Source: an uncultured Prevotella sp. (GTDB lineage: Bacteria > Bacteroidota > Bacteroidia > Bacteroidales > Bacteroidaceae). From it: a stretch of 13,232 nt of DNA. The position numbers were made by a program, and so were the translations under genes. Every line of letters begins with the position of its first letter. The stretch's first letter is position 1. Below the pieces are notes generated by a model. That model worked only from the letters and a program-made list of their open reading frames with translations, was not told the DNA's origin and ran no database searches. Location of the stretch: NCBI GenBank assembly GCA_934219025.1, contig CAKQDG010000062.1, forward strand, positions 1 through 13,232, written 5' to 3'. Below are positions 1-7,910 of the stretch, piece after piece.

Positions 1-41
1 TGCATAAGATAAGCTGCATCTCAGCATAACATTCAAATAAA

Positions 42-75
42 TTTGATGTTCTGCATTCAATTTGCATTATCTTTG
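42..75 (+). promoter_or_regulatory. Candidate lon promoter, Bacteroidetes type
   Basis: TATCTTTG at 68-75 matches the Bacteroidetes -7 consensus TAnnTTTG exactly, and TTTG at 42-45 is a possible -33 element. The spacer is 22 nt, slightly above the usual 19-21. The predicted start of transcription lies near 80, giving a leader of about 40 nt before the lon ATG at 123. The -7 element is embedded in the inverted repeat TTGCA (62-66), N7, TGCAA (74-78). The assignment rests on sequence match and position only. Confidence 0.5.
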
Positions 76-122
76 CAACTAATATATATATATAAAACAG
101 ATTAAGAAGAAATATAACATAT

Positions 123-2591
123 ATGAGCAGAAAAATAACCAGCGCATTCTCAATGATTGCCGACTACGAAGGAGACATAAGAAACATGTTTCGCGAAACA
201 GTAAATGGCGAGGTTCCAATTCTTCCCACACGAAACTTGATGATGTTTCCGGGCATTGCCTCTCCTATTCTAGTTGGAAGGGAATCAAGCAGAAAACTCG
301 TAGACACCATTTCAAAGAAAAGAAGCAACAATATTATAGGAGTTTTTTGTCAAAAGGATGTTGATACGGAGAATCCCAAAATAAATGATTTATATGAATT
401 TGGAATATATGCCAAAATCGTAAAAGTTCTGGAGATGCCAGGTCAAGATGACAGCGTGACTGTTATCATTCAAGGTCTGGGCCGATGCCATCTTGACTCG
501 ATAAAGAAACACAAACCATATCTTATAGGCACCGTTTCGGAAGCACCAGAGGAAATACCGGATGATGACGACAAAGAATACATTGCGGTTGTTGAAGACC
601 TGCACAACTCTGCAGTAAATTATATACGAAAAAACGATGACGTGCCAAACGATGCCGTGTTTGCGCTAAAAAACATCAGAAACAAAATTCTTCTGGCCAA
701 CTTCATCTGCGAAAACCTCACGTTTGACAACGAAGAAAAAGCCAACCTTCTCAGTCTGTCATCCATAAAGGAACGTATCTTTGCGGTTATGAGAATTTTG
801 AATCGCGAAATACAACTGCTCGACCTGAAACAAAACATACGCATCAAGACACACGAGGATATCGACGAACAGCAAAAAGAATATTTTCTTCAGCAGCAAA
901 TAAAAAACATAAAAGAAGAGTTGGGCAACGGAGAAGCCTCTCCTGAAAGAAAAGAACTCGTAAGAAAAGCAAAGGAAAAAGTGTGGAGCAAGGAAGCGGA
1001 AAAAGCTTTCAACAAAGAACTCGAAAAACTCGACACTCTTAACCCTCAAAGTGCTGAATACAGCGTGCAGCTGACATATCTCCAAACCTTTGTTTCTCTG
1101 CCTTGGAACACATATACCGTAGACGATTTAAATCTCTCAAAAGCAAAAAAGACACTCGATGCAGACCACTACGGAATGGACAAGGTAAAGGAGCGCATAC
1201 TGGAATACATGGCAGTGTTGAGTCTTCGCGGGGATTTGAAATCACCAATCCTATGCCTTTACGGACCTCCAGGAGTAGGAAAAACCAGTCTTGGGAAAAG
1301 CATTGCAAAGGCAATGGGAAGAAAATACGCCCGCATCTCTCTCGGCGGTCTGCACGACGAATCCGAAATACGTGGACACCGTCGCACATACATCGGTGCA
1401 ATGCCTGGAAGAATAATTAAAAGCCTGCAGAAGGTCGGAACATCAAATCCAGTGTTCATCCTCGACGAAATAGACAAGACAACGCAGAACACGATAAACG
1501 GCGACCCGTCGTCGGCACTTCTCGAAGTGCTGGATCCGGAACAGAACAATGCCTTTCACGACAACTATCTCGACGTGGACTACGACCTGTCGAAAGTATT
1601 GTTTATAGCAACGGCAAATGATCTGAACACGATTCCACGCCCATTGCTCGACAGAATGGAAGTAATCGAAATAAGCGGTTACATCACAGAAGAGAAACAA
1701 GAGATAGCCAAGCGTCATCTTATCCCAAAAGAAAAAGACAATACAGGACTGGCAGATGAGAAAAAGCTGTCGTTTACAAAAGCTGCAACCGAAAAGATTA
1801 TCGAACAATACACACGGGAAAGCGGAGTGAGGCAACTGGAAATCCAAATAAACAAAGCCCTGAGAAAACTGGCTTTCATAAAAGCAAAAGACGGGAAACT
1901 ACCATACACACGCATCACCCCAAGCGAAATAGACAAGCTTCTTGGAAAGGCTCCGTTCTATCGGGACATATATCAGGGAAACGATTATGCCGGTGTGGTA
2001 ACAGGACTGGCATGGACAAGTGTGGGAGGAGAAATACTCTTCATCGAGACAAGTCTGAGCAAAGGCAAAGGCAGCAAACTCACACTGACAGGAAACCTGG
2101 GAGACGTAATGAAAGAGTCGGCAGTTCTCGCTCTGGAATTTGTAAAGGCACATTCCGAAGTGTTGGGAATAGACTATAGAATCTTTGAAAACTGGAACAT
2201 ACACATACACGTTCCGGAAGGAGCAACTCCAAAAGACGGTCCGTCGGCAGGCATAACTATAGCAACCTCGATTGCTTCAGCGCTGACACAAAGAAAAGTT
2301 CGCAAGAACACAGCAATGACCGGCGAAATAACTCTCCGCGGAAAAGTCTTGCCTGTAGGTGGCATAAAAGAAAAGATTCTTGCAGCAAAGCGTGCCGGAA
2401 TAACCGACATCGTAATGTGCCGGGAAAACAAAAAAGACATTGAAGAAATCTCCGAAATATACCTTAAGGGAGTTACTTTCCATTATGTAGAAAATGTACT
2501 TGATGTATGGAAATATGCACTTACCGACGAGATCGTGGATAATCCGGTAAAATTCGATGTCGAGGAAGAAAAAAACAGTTCCAAACAATAA
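123..2591 (+). CDS. lon: ATP-dependent protease Lon (endopeptidase La)
   Basis: This encodes an 822-residue Lon protease, a cytoplasmic homo-oligomeric AAA+ serine protease that degrades misfolded and specific regulatory proteins using ATP. The N-terminal substrate-binding domain covers about residues 30-230 (it opens with VPILPTRNLMMFPG) and is followed by a helical, charged linker (about 240-340). The AAA+ module has Walker A GPPGVGKT at 381-388 and Walker B VFILDEID at 444-451. The C-terminal protease domain has the catalytic serine in PKDGPSAG (Ser708) and the partner lysine in GGIKEK (Lys751); their 43-residue spacing is the same as in E. coli Lon (Ser679/Lys722). The length is normal for the family and the active sites are intact. 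The ATG at 123 follows the A-rich stretch AGAAGAAA, a weak ribosome site as is usual in this phylum. tgt starts 39 nt downstream, so the two are probably co-transcribed. Confidence 0.97.
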   Translation: MSRKITSAFSMIADYEGDIRNMFRETVNGEVPILPTRNLMMFPGIASPILVGRESSRKLVDTISKKRSNNIIGVFCQKDVDTENPKINDLYEFGIYAKIVKVLEMPGQDDSVTVIIQGLGRCHLDSIKKHKPYLIGTVSEAPEEIPDDDDKEYIAVVEDLHNSAVNYIRKNDDVPNDAVFALKNIRNKILLANFICENLTFDNEEKANLLSLSSIKERIFAVMRILNREIQLLDLKQNIRIKTHEDIDEQQKEYFLQQQIKNIKEELGNGEASPERKELVRKAKEKVWSKEAEKAFNKELEKLDTLNPQSAEYSVQLTYLQTFVSLPWNTYTVDDLNLSKAKKTLDADHYGMDKVKERILEYMAVLSLRGDLKSPILCLYGPPGVGKTSLGKSIAKAMGRKYARISLGGLHDESEIRGHRRTYIGAMPGRIIKSLQKVGTSNPVFILDEIDKTTQNTINGDPSSALLEVLDPEQNNAFHDNYLDVDYDLSKVLFIATANDLNTIPRPLLDRMEVIEISGYITEEKQEIAKRHLIPKEKDNTGLADEKKLSFTKAATEKIIEQYTRESGVRQLEIQINKALRKLAFIKAKDGKLPYTRITPSEIDKLLGKAPFYRDIYQGNDYAGVVTGLAWTSVGGEILFIETSLSKGKGSKLTLTGNLGDVMKESAVLALEFVKAHSEVLGIDYRIFENWNIHIHVPEGATPKDGPSAGITIATSIASALTQRKVRKNTAMTGEITLRGKVLPVGGIKEKILAAKRAGITDIVMCRENKKDIEEISEIYLKGVTFHYVENVLDVWKYALTDEIVDNPVKFDVEEEKNSSKQ

Positions 2592-2630
2592 CAGCTATTG
2601 GAATTTCACAAACAAATAAAAGAAAAAAGA

Positions 2631-3758
2631 ATGACTTTTGAACTTGAACATACAGACAATGCAAGCGATGCCAGAACCGGCACCATAACGACAGCCCACG
2701 GAAAAATAAAGACACCTATTTTTATGCCTGTCGGAACATGTGGCAGCGTAAAAGGAGTTCACTTCAGCGAACTAAGAGAACAGGTAAAGGCTCAAATCAT
2801 CCTTGGCAATACATACCACCTGTATTTGCGTCCAGGCCTTGACACTCTCAAAGCAGCCGGCGGACTACATAAATTCAACACCTGGGACAGACCAATACTT
2901 ACAGACAGTGGCGGATTTCAGGTTTTCTCCCTCACTGGAATAAGAAAACTTAAAGAAGAGGGATGTGAGTTCCGCTCACACATTGACGGATCAAAACATT
3001 TCTTCACACCAGAAAATGTTATGGACACAGAACGCATCATCGGAGCCGACATTATGATGGCTTTCGACGAGTGCCCCCCAGGAAAAAGCGATTACCAGTA
3101 TGCCAAGAAAAGCCTCGAGATGACACAGCGTTGGCTTGACCGATGCATAAAACGATTCAACGAAACAGAACCGCTCTACGGTTACGAACAGTCGCTCTTC
3201 CCCATCGTACAGGGATGCACATACAAGGATTTGAGAAGAGAGGCAGCAAAATACGTTGCAGATAAAGGCGCTGACGGCAACGCAATAGGCGGACTTGCCG
3301 TGGGCGAACCAACAGAAGTGATGTACGAGATGATTGAAACCGTAAACGAGATTCTACCAAAAGACAAGCCGCGCTATCTTATGGGCGTGGGAACACCACA
3401 AAACATACTCGAAGCAATAGAACGAGGTGTAGACATGTTCGACTGCGTTATGCCAACCAGAAACGGGCGCAATGCAATGTTGTTCACATACAATGGAACA
3501 ATGAACATGAGAAACAAGAAATGGGAGCAAGACTTTTCTCCGATTGATCCCGACGGTTGCTACATTGACCAGATACATTCAAAAGCATATCTACACCATC
3601 TGTTCAAGGCACAGGAACTGCTCGCAATGCAAATTGCCAGCATACACAATCTATCATTCTATCTGCGTCTCGTAACAGATGCCCGACACCATATAGAGCA
3701 AGGCGACTTCGTTTCATGGAAGCGTTCTGTAATAGACAATTTGGGAAGAAGAGTCTGA
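2631..3758 (+). CDS. tgt: Queuine tRNA-ribosyltransferase (tRNA-guanine transglycosylase)
   Basis: This 375-residue enzyme exchanges guanine-34 in the anticodon of GUN tRNAs (Asp, Asn, His, Tyr) for the queuosine precursor preQ1. The TIM-barrel signatures are intact: TDSGGFQVFS (91-100) contains the base-binding Asp92, QGCTYKDLR and GGLAVGEP are present, and FDCVMPTRNGR (270-280) carries the predicted nucleophile Asp271. The C-terminal zinc site is unusual. Where other bacterial Tgts have C-x-C-x2-C and a later His, this protein has Asp308, Cys310, Asp313 and His339, so two of three cysteines are missing. I chose the ATG at 2631, which gives the N-terminus MTFELEHTD as I recall it for Bacteroidetes homologues and follows the A/G-rich AAAGAAAAAAGA. 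An in-frame TTG at 2598 would add 11 residues and is less likely. The gene lies 39 nt after lon and probably shares its transcript. Confidence 0.95.
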   Translation: MTFELEHTDNASDARTGTITTAHGKIKTPIFMPVGTCGSVKGVHFSELREQVKAQIILGNTYHLYLRPGLDTLKAAGGLHKFNTWDRPILTDSGGFQVFSLTGIRKLKEEGCEFRSHIDGSKHFFTPENVMDTERIIGADIMMAFDECPPGKSDYQYAKKSLEMTQRWLDRCIKRFNETEPLYGYEQSLFPIVQGCTYKDLRREAAKYVADKGADGNAIGGLAVGEPTEVMYEMIETVNEILPKDKPRYLMGVGTPQNILEAIERGVDMFDCVMPTRNGRNAMLFTYNGTMNMRNKKWEQDFSPIDPDGCYIDQIHSKAYLHHLFKAQELLAMQIASIHNLSFYLRLVTDARHHIEQGDFVSWKRSVIDNLGRRV

Positions 3759-3837
3759 CAACAAGTAAAGGAAGTAAACAGTAGCAACGCATAAAAGCTT
3801 CCGGAAATTGAGAAAACGGAAACAAGATATTGAAAAT

Positions 3838-3877
3838 AAAGCTGTAACGGCAAACAAAAGCTGTAATGACAAACAAA
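3838..3877 (+). repeat. Imperfect two-copy tandem repeat, 19-bp period
   Basis: AAAGCTGTAACGGCAAACAA at 3838 recurs 19 bases later as AAAGCTGTAATGACAAACAA, with only two substitutions over the period. The second copy contains the ATG at 3866, the most upstream start of the Lpt permease; the first copy has ACG at that place. The repeat straddles the end of the tgt-lptG spacer. It is seen directly in the sequence; its biological meaning is unknown. Confidence 0.7.
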
Positions 3878-5080
3878 ATTAGAAAGTTAAGATTAATGGC
3901 AACAGCAAGGAATAAAGCCAAATGGCTTATTGCCATAGTTTCATGGCTTAAATGCCACTTGCGCTGGATGCGCTTCCTGAATCCCGGGAAGTACATCAAA
4001 ATCCTTGATTGGTATATAATAAAAAAATTCATTGGCACATATATCTATTCGATAATGCTGATCATCTCCATATCAATAGTATTCGACGTCAATGAAAACC
4101 TTGCGAAGTTCTCGCAATACCATGCCCCCCTGAAAGCCATAGTATTCGATTACTATATGAACTTCGTGCCATATTTTGCCAATCTGTTCAGCCCTTTGTT
4201 CGTATTCATTGCAGTAATATTCTTTACATCAAAACTTGCAGGCAACTCCGAGATAATCTCAATTCTCGCTTCAGGAGTCAGCTTCAAGCGGCTGATGCGT
4301 CCATACATGATTTCAGCTCTGCTGATATCAGTCCTGACATTCTATCTTGGATCGTATGTGATACCTAAAGGCAACATCGTCAGACAGAACTTCGAAAGTA
4401 TGTACAAAAACAAGAAGCGCAACACATCGGCAGACAATGTGCAACTTCAAGTAGGAAAAGGAGTCATAGCCTACATACAACATTATGACAACAACATAAA
4501 GAAAGGATACGGATTCTGTCTTGACAAATTTGAGAACAAAAAACTCGTAAGCCACCTTACAGCATCAGAAATACAATACGACACAATTTCTGAATCCAAA
4601 TACCATTGGAAACTCTCAAACTGGCGCATACGGCAAATGCGCGGACTACGCGAAAAGATTGTAAGCGGAACAGACAAAGACTCCGTAATAATGATGGAAC
4701 CAGCCGATCTCGTGTTTTCAAAAGGTCAGCAGGAAACATTCACAAGCCCACAACTAAAAGAATATATCAGCAAGCAAATCAACCGAGGTTCAAGCAACGT
4801 GGTACAGTATGAAGTTGAATACCACAAACGCATTGCAACATCATTTGCTTCGTTCATATTGACAACAATAGGAGTTTCCCTATCGTCAAGAAAAAGAAAA
4901 GGAGGAATGGGATTGTATCTTGGCATAGGATTAGCCTTGAGCTTCGGATATATAATGCTTCAGACAGTATCGGCAACATTTGCTATACAAGCCGACACTC
5001 CACCGATGCTTGCAGCATGGATACCGAATATAATTTTTGCAGTCGTGGCATATTTTTGCTACAGGAAATCTCCAAATTAA
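3866..5080 (+). CDS. lptG: LptF/LptG-family lipopolysaccharide export permease (likely LptG)
   Basis: This is an inner-membrane permease of the YjgP/YjgQ family, the transmembrane half of the LptB2FG ABC transporter that lifts LPS out of the inner membrane towards the outer membrane. The pattern is typical: an N-terminal amphipathic start (KILDWYIIKKF, 45-55), three helices (about 55-73, 100-120, 145-166), a large periplasmic beta-rich domain (about 170-315), then three more helices (about 324-340, 346-368, 380-398) with the basic loop SSRKRKGG before helix 5. The partner permease LptF and the ATPase LptB are not in the window. The start is uncertain. ATG at 3866 gives 404 residues, but ATG at 3968 (residue 35) gives an N-terminus just before the conserved KILDWY and fits the family length better. 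No clear ribosome site separates the options. LptG is preferred over LptF from the LDWYIIKKF opening and the association with tgt, which I recall from Bacteroidales genomes. Confidence 0.85.
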   Translation: MTNKIRKLRLMATARNKAKWLIAIVSWLKCHLRWMRFLNPGKYIKILDWYIIKKFIGTYIYSIMLIISISIVFDVNENLAKFSQYHAPLKAIVFDYYMNFVPYFANLFSPLFVFIAVIFFTSKLAGNSEIISILASGVSFKRLMRPYMISALLISVLTFYLGSYVIPKGNIVRQNFESMYKNKKRNTSADNVQLQVGKGVIAYIQHYDNNIKKGYGFCLDKFENKKLVSHLTASEIQYDTISESKYHWKLSNWRIRQMRGLREKIVSGTDKDSVIMMEPADLVFSKGQQETFTSPQLKEYISKQINRGSSNVVQYEVEYHKRIATSFASFILTTIGVSLSSRKRKGGMGLYLGIGLALSFGYIMLQTVSATFAIQADTPPMLAAWIPNIIFAVVAYFCYRKSPN

Positions 5081-5090
5081 TATATATACA

Positions 5091-5109
5091 TGACATAATG
5101 AAAATGTCA
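5091..5109. repeat. Short inverted repeat in the lptG-helicase spacer
   Basis: TGACAT (5091-5096), a 7-nt loop, then ATGTCA (5104-5109) forms a perfect 6-bp hairpin in the 62-nt gap between the Lpt permease and the helicase gene. It has no following T-run, so it is not a convincing terminator. It could be an mRNA processing or stability element, or chance. Confidence 0.35.
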
Positions 5110-5142
5110 GAAAAGATGTAAAATAGGATAAAAAGTAAGAAG

Positions 5143-6477
5143 ATGATGGATTTTTATGATTTAGATTTAAGCGACAATACACTTGATGCTCTCGACGATA
5201 TGAATTTCACCACTTGCACCCCCGTGCAAGAGAAATGCATTCCGCCTATCCTTGACGGTTACGACGTTTTGGGCGTGGCACAGACAGGAACAGGAAAGAC
5301 TGCGGCCTATCTGCTTCCAATTCTGAGTCTGCTCGATGACGGAGGATTTCCCAAAGATGCAATAAACTGTGTAATCATGAGCCCTACACGCGAACTTGCC
5401 CAACAGATAGACCAGGCAATGCAGGGATTCTCATATTATATGAAAGACATCAACAGTGTGGCGATATATGGCGGGAACGACGGAAACAGATACGATCAGG
5501 AATACAAAAGTCTGAAGATGGGAGCAGATGTTGTAATAGCTACTCCAGGACGACTGATAAGTCATATTACAATGGGAAACGTAGACTTCAGCCGCGTTTC
5601 TTTCTTCGTACTTGACGAGGCTGACAGGATGCTCGATATGGGATTCTCAGAAGATATAATGAGCATTGCCAAGCTCCTCCCACCTACATGTCAAACAATA
5701 ATGTATTCGGCAACAATGCCGAATAAAATAGAAGAGTTGGCAAAAACACTTCTGAAAGACCCTGTTGTTGTAAAACTGTCAGTAAGCAAACCTGCAGAGA
5801 AAATCAACCAGCAAGCCTACCTATGCCACGAGGACCAGAAAATAAAGGTTCTTAAATACATGTTCAAGAAAGAAAAGCCCAGTCGCGTAATCATATTCTC
5901 ATGCTCAAAAGTTAAAGTAAAGGAAATCAACCGGTCACTCAAGCAAATAGGTATAAACAGCGGTGAGATGCATTCCGACTTGAGCCAGGCAGAACGCGAC
6001 GAGGTGATGTTCAAATTCAAAGGAGCACAGATTGACGTGCTTGTAGCTACCGACATCGTAGCCCGCGGTATTGATATCGACGACATTACTATGGTGATAA
6101 ACTACGACGTTCCGCACGACGTTGAAGACTATGTACATCGCGTCGGTCGAACGGCACGTGCCAACCGCGACGGACGCGCCATTACCCTTATCAGAGGAAA
6201 AGAAGTGGGCTACTTCATGAAAATAGAAAAATTTCTTGAACGAGAAATTGAGAAACTCCCATTGCCTGAGAATATAGGAAAGGCTCCCGAGTACAAAGAA
6301 TATAAAGAGTCTAAGGGTCGCAGACGAAAGAACAGTCGAGGGAACAACAAAACTCAAAATAAAGCCAAGCGCAATACAAAAGCCTTACCAAAAAGAAACA
6401 ATAAACAAAACTCCCCTAATAGAATGAGAAACAGCGGAAGCAACTCAAAAAAGAAAAAGACAGAGAACCATGAATAA
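5143..6477 (+). CDS. DEAD-box ATP-dependent RNA helicase
   Basis: This 444-residue helicase unwinds short RNA duplexes using ATP, acting in ribosome assembly, RNA decay or cold adaptation. All core motifs are present in order: the Q-motif region with F4 and TPVQ (26-29), motif I AQTGTGKT (46-53), Ia PTRELA (81-86), Ib TPGR (134-137), II DEAD (158-161), III SAT (189-191), IV VIIFSCSK (249-256), V VATDIVARGID (301-311) and VI HRVGRTAR (332-339). From about residue 388 the protein ends in a low-complexity Lys/Arg/Asn-rich tail, a probable RNA-binding extension as in RhlE-type helicases. The start is ATG 5143 or the adjacent ATG 5146, preceded by AAAAGTAAGAAG. The gene follows the Lpt permease by 62 nt and may be co-transcribed; weak promoter-like matches (TATTTTTG at 5051-5058, and TTG 5010-5012 with AATTTTTG 5032-5039) lie inside lptG. 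The terminator 6476-6525 overlaps the stop codon. I cannot assign the subfamily (RhlE, DeaD or other) with confidence. Confidence 0.95.
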   Translation: MMDFYDLDLSDNTLDALDDMNFTTCTPVQEKCIPPILDGYDVLGVAQTGTGKTAAYLLPILSLLDDGGFPKDAINCVIMSPTRELAQQIDQAMQGFSYYMKDINSVAIYGGNDGNRYDQEYKSLKMGADVVIATPGRLISHITMGNVDFSRVSFFVLDEADRMLDMGFSEDIMSIAKLLPPTCQTIMYSATMPNKIEELAKTLLKDPVVVKLSVSKPAEKINQQAYLCHEDQKIKVLKYMFKKEKPSRVIIFSCSKVKVKEINRSLKQIGINSGEMHSDLSQAERDEVMFKFKGAQIDVLVATDIVARGIDIDDITMVINYDVPHDVEDYVHRVGRTARANRDGRAITLIRGKEVGYFMKIEKFLEREIEKLPLPENIGKAPEYKEYKESKGRRRKNSRGNNKTQNKAKRNTKALPKRNNKQNSPNRMRNSGSNSKKKKTENHE

Positions 6478-6525
6478 TATAAAAAGCACCCATAACCCTC
6501 AACGGGTTCGGGTGCTTTTTATATT
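6476..6525 (+). terminator. Strong intrinsic terminator, probably bidirectional
   Basis: A 16-bp perfect outer stem pairs AATATAAAAAGCACCC (6476-6491) with GGGTGCTTTTTATATT (6510-6525). Inside it, AACCC (6494-6498) pairs with GGGTT (6504-6508) around a 5-nt loop. The GC-rich upper stem is followed by a T-run on the plus strand, and by symmetry also on the minus strand. It overlaps the helicase stop codon and lies between convergent genes, so it can end the helicase transcript and also catch the transcript from the TPR-like gene at 6633-7826, which would have a 3' tail of roughly 110-150 nt. Confidence 0.9.
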
Positions 6526-6595
6526 TGTCTTTCTATAAAACAAATAGTATGCTACATCTATATCACTCCTGTATCCGGCACAATATAAAAAGACA
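6526..6595. repeat. Long-loop inverted repeat in the convergent spacer
   Basis: TGTCTTTCTATA (6526-6537) is the inverted copy of TATAAAAAGACA (6584-6595) with one mismatch, which becomes a G-U pair in minus-strand RNA. The loop is 46 nt. It sits directly beside the terminator, in the 3' tail expected for the minus-strand TPR-like transcript. The arms are AT-rich and it may be chance. Confidence 0.3.
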
Positions 6596-6632
6596 CAGAA
6601 TACTAAAAACATAAGGCAATATACAAAAAAGT

Positions 6633-7826
6633 CTACCCCTGAATTATTTCAGAAATCTCTTCAAACTTCTTGCCCATATTTAGATTGAGATATATGTTAT
6701 AAAGAGCCGAAGCCCATTTGTCTTTTTGGTCAGGCATAAGACTACGATACTTTTCCATAAAAGGCAAAGCCTTTCTATAATAACCTTTCGCCACATTTTT
6801 AGCCTGACGAGTCAATTTCTTCTCTGCTTCAAACGCCATATTAAGATAAGCAAGGCCAGCCGTGTAATAAGCGTCAGCGATAGAATCATTACGGGCAATG
6901 ATGCCATTGCAAACCGAAACACTTTCTTCATACTTGCCGATATTCAGCAGAATATTCGCTTTTGCATAAAGGAACAGCGGATTAAGAGAATCTTTAGCTA
7001 TGGCAGATTCAGCCACAGCCATAGCAGAATCAGAAAAGTTTCTGTTATTGTAGTAATCTATAAGCCGTGTAAAAAAATATTCGGATTTTGGGAACTCTTC
7101 AAACCCAGTCCTCAAGGTCGAACAATATTTTTCGTCATTCTTTTCTTCAAGCCAAATATTAGCAAGAAACTGAAGAGTATTCTCCCTCCCAGGAACATAT
7201 CCAAGAGCCATATCATGATACTTCAGAGCAAGTCCATTGTCTTCAAGTTTCACTCCGCAATACGTAGCAAGATATGCAGCCTTAGAACCAAGTTCCTCTT
7301 CATCGGCATATTTAATACCCGAAAAAAGAGGCTGCTTCATGCAGTCAATAAAGCAGTCGAGCATGTCAAAAGCATCTCTGTAATTCTTTTTAGCAATAAA
7401 AAACAGTCCACCATTAAACAAGTTCTTTCGGTAAACATTAAGATATTCAGAATTTTTTTTGCGATACTTTAGCCTTACTCTTCCCTTTTTGTCAGGCATA
7501 GCATCAACACTGTCCATAGCTTCACATTCCAGAAACATTTTTCTGCCCGTTGTAAAAAGAGCGGCCGTATCATATTTCTGCTTCAGATAAAGTTTTTCGT
7601 TACCCTGTTCATACTGTTTCTTCAAAGCTTCAGTCAGAGTGTACCAAATCTTTAGATTCTTCGAATTGGCAGAATCTTCCAGAAGTTTTCTCATCGAAGC
7701 TTCAGCCTTGTCAAGATTAGCACCACTCTTTATATAGGTTTGTGCCTGTGCGATTTCCTTTTTCTGAGCACATACACAAATCCATACATTCAAACACACA
7801 AACAATAATACGAACAACCTTTTCAT
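6633..7826 (-). CDS. Exported TPR-like protein, divergent paralogue of the gyrA-linked protein
   Basis: This 397-residue protein has an N-terminal signal peptide (MKRLFVLLFV, hydrophobic to about residue 18, with VCAQ at 18-21 as a possible cleavage region), so it is probably periplasmic. The rest is helical with TPR-like repeats: residues 280-310 and 315-360 show the small/aromatic spacing of TPR helices (LFLYAKANILLNIGKYEESV). No catalytic motif is visible. It is clearly related to the neighbouring 408-residue protein; MPDKKGRVRLK and LFNGGLFFIAKKNY (residues 110-149) align with MPNAKGKVKPK and LINAGQLFYDAKDY at almost the same positions, and both ends are TPR-like. This copy is richer in Cys and aromatic residues. 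The start ATG lies 18 nt after a terminator-like hairpin, leaving little room for an independent promoter, so expression probably needs read-through. The function is unknown; TPR scaffolds usually mediate protein-protein contacts. Confidence 0.88.
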   Translation of the reverse strand: MKRLFVLLFVCLNVWICVCAQKKEIAQAQTYIKSGANLDKAEASMRKLLEDSANSKNLKIWYTLTEALKKQYEQGNEKLYLKQKYDTAALFTTGRKMFLECEAMDSVDAMPDKKGRVRLKYRKKNSEYLNVYRKNLFNGGLFFIAKKNYRDAFDMLDCFIDCMKQPLFSGIKYADEEELGSKAAYLATYCGVKLEDNGLALKYHDMALGYVPGRENTLQFLANIWLEEKNDEKYCSTLRTGFEEFPKSEYFFTRLIDYYNNRNFSDSAMAVAESAIAKDSLNPLFLYAKANILLNIGKYEESVSVCNGIIARNDSIADAYYTAGLAYLNMAFEAEKKLTRQAKNVAKGYYRKALPFMEKYRSLMPDQKDKWASALYNIYLNLNMGKKFEEISEIIQG

Positions 7827-7832
7827 CTTGTG

Positions 7833-7890
7833 AAATAAAAAATAGAGTTAAGAGGCATAACGTAAAAAATTTACGCAAACCTCTTAACTC
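7833..7890 (-). terminator. Hairpin and T-run between the two TPR-like genes
   Basis: On the minus strand a perfect 11-bp stem GAGTTAAGAGG/CCTCTTAACTC (7880-7890 with 7845-7855) encloses a second 6-bp stem CGTAAA/TTTACG (7861-7875), and TATTTTTTATTT follows at 7844-7833. This has the form of an intrinsic terminator for the gyrA-TPR transcript, although the stem is only moderately GC-rich. It is placed 20 nt after the upstream stop codon and just before the next start codon, so it could act as a partial terminator or as a leader structure of the downstream gene. Confidence 0.7.
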
Positions 7891-7910
7891 AGTTTTCCTA
7901 ATACCTTAAA

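Noticed and set aside
2598..2630. TTG start adding 11 residues to Tgt
   Set aside because: The ATG at 2631 gives the usual N-terminus, and the added residues (MEFHKQIKEKR) look like translated spacer.
5032..5058. Helicase promoter inside the end of lptG (AATTTTTG with TTG 5010-5012, or TATTTTTG)
   Set aside because: One candidate has a mismatched -7 box and the other has no -33 box at the right distance; T-rich coding DNA for a membrane helix easily creates such matches.
6726..7472. A 248-codon open frame on the plus strand opposite the distal TPR-like gene
   Set aside because: It is antisense to a protein with a signal peptide and a clear paralogue, and its own translation has no recognisable features.
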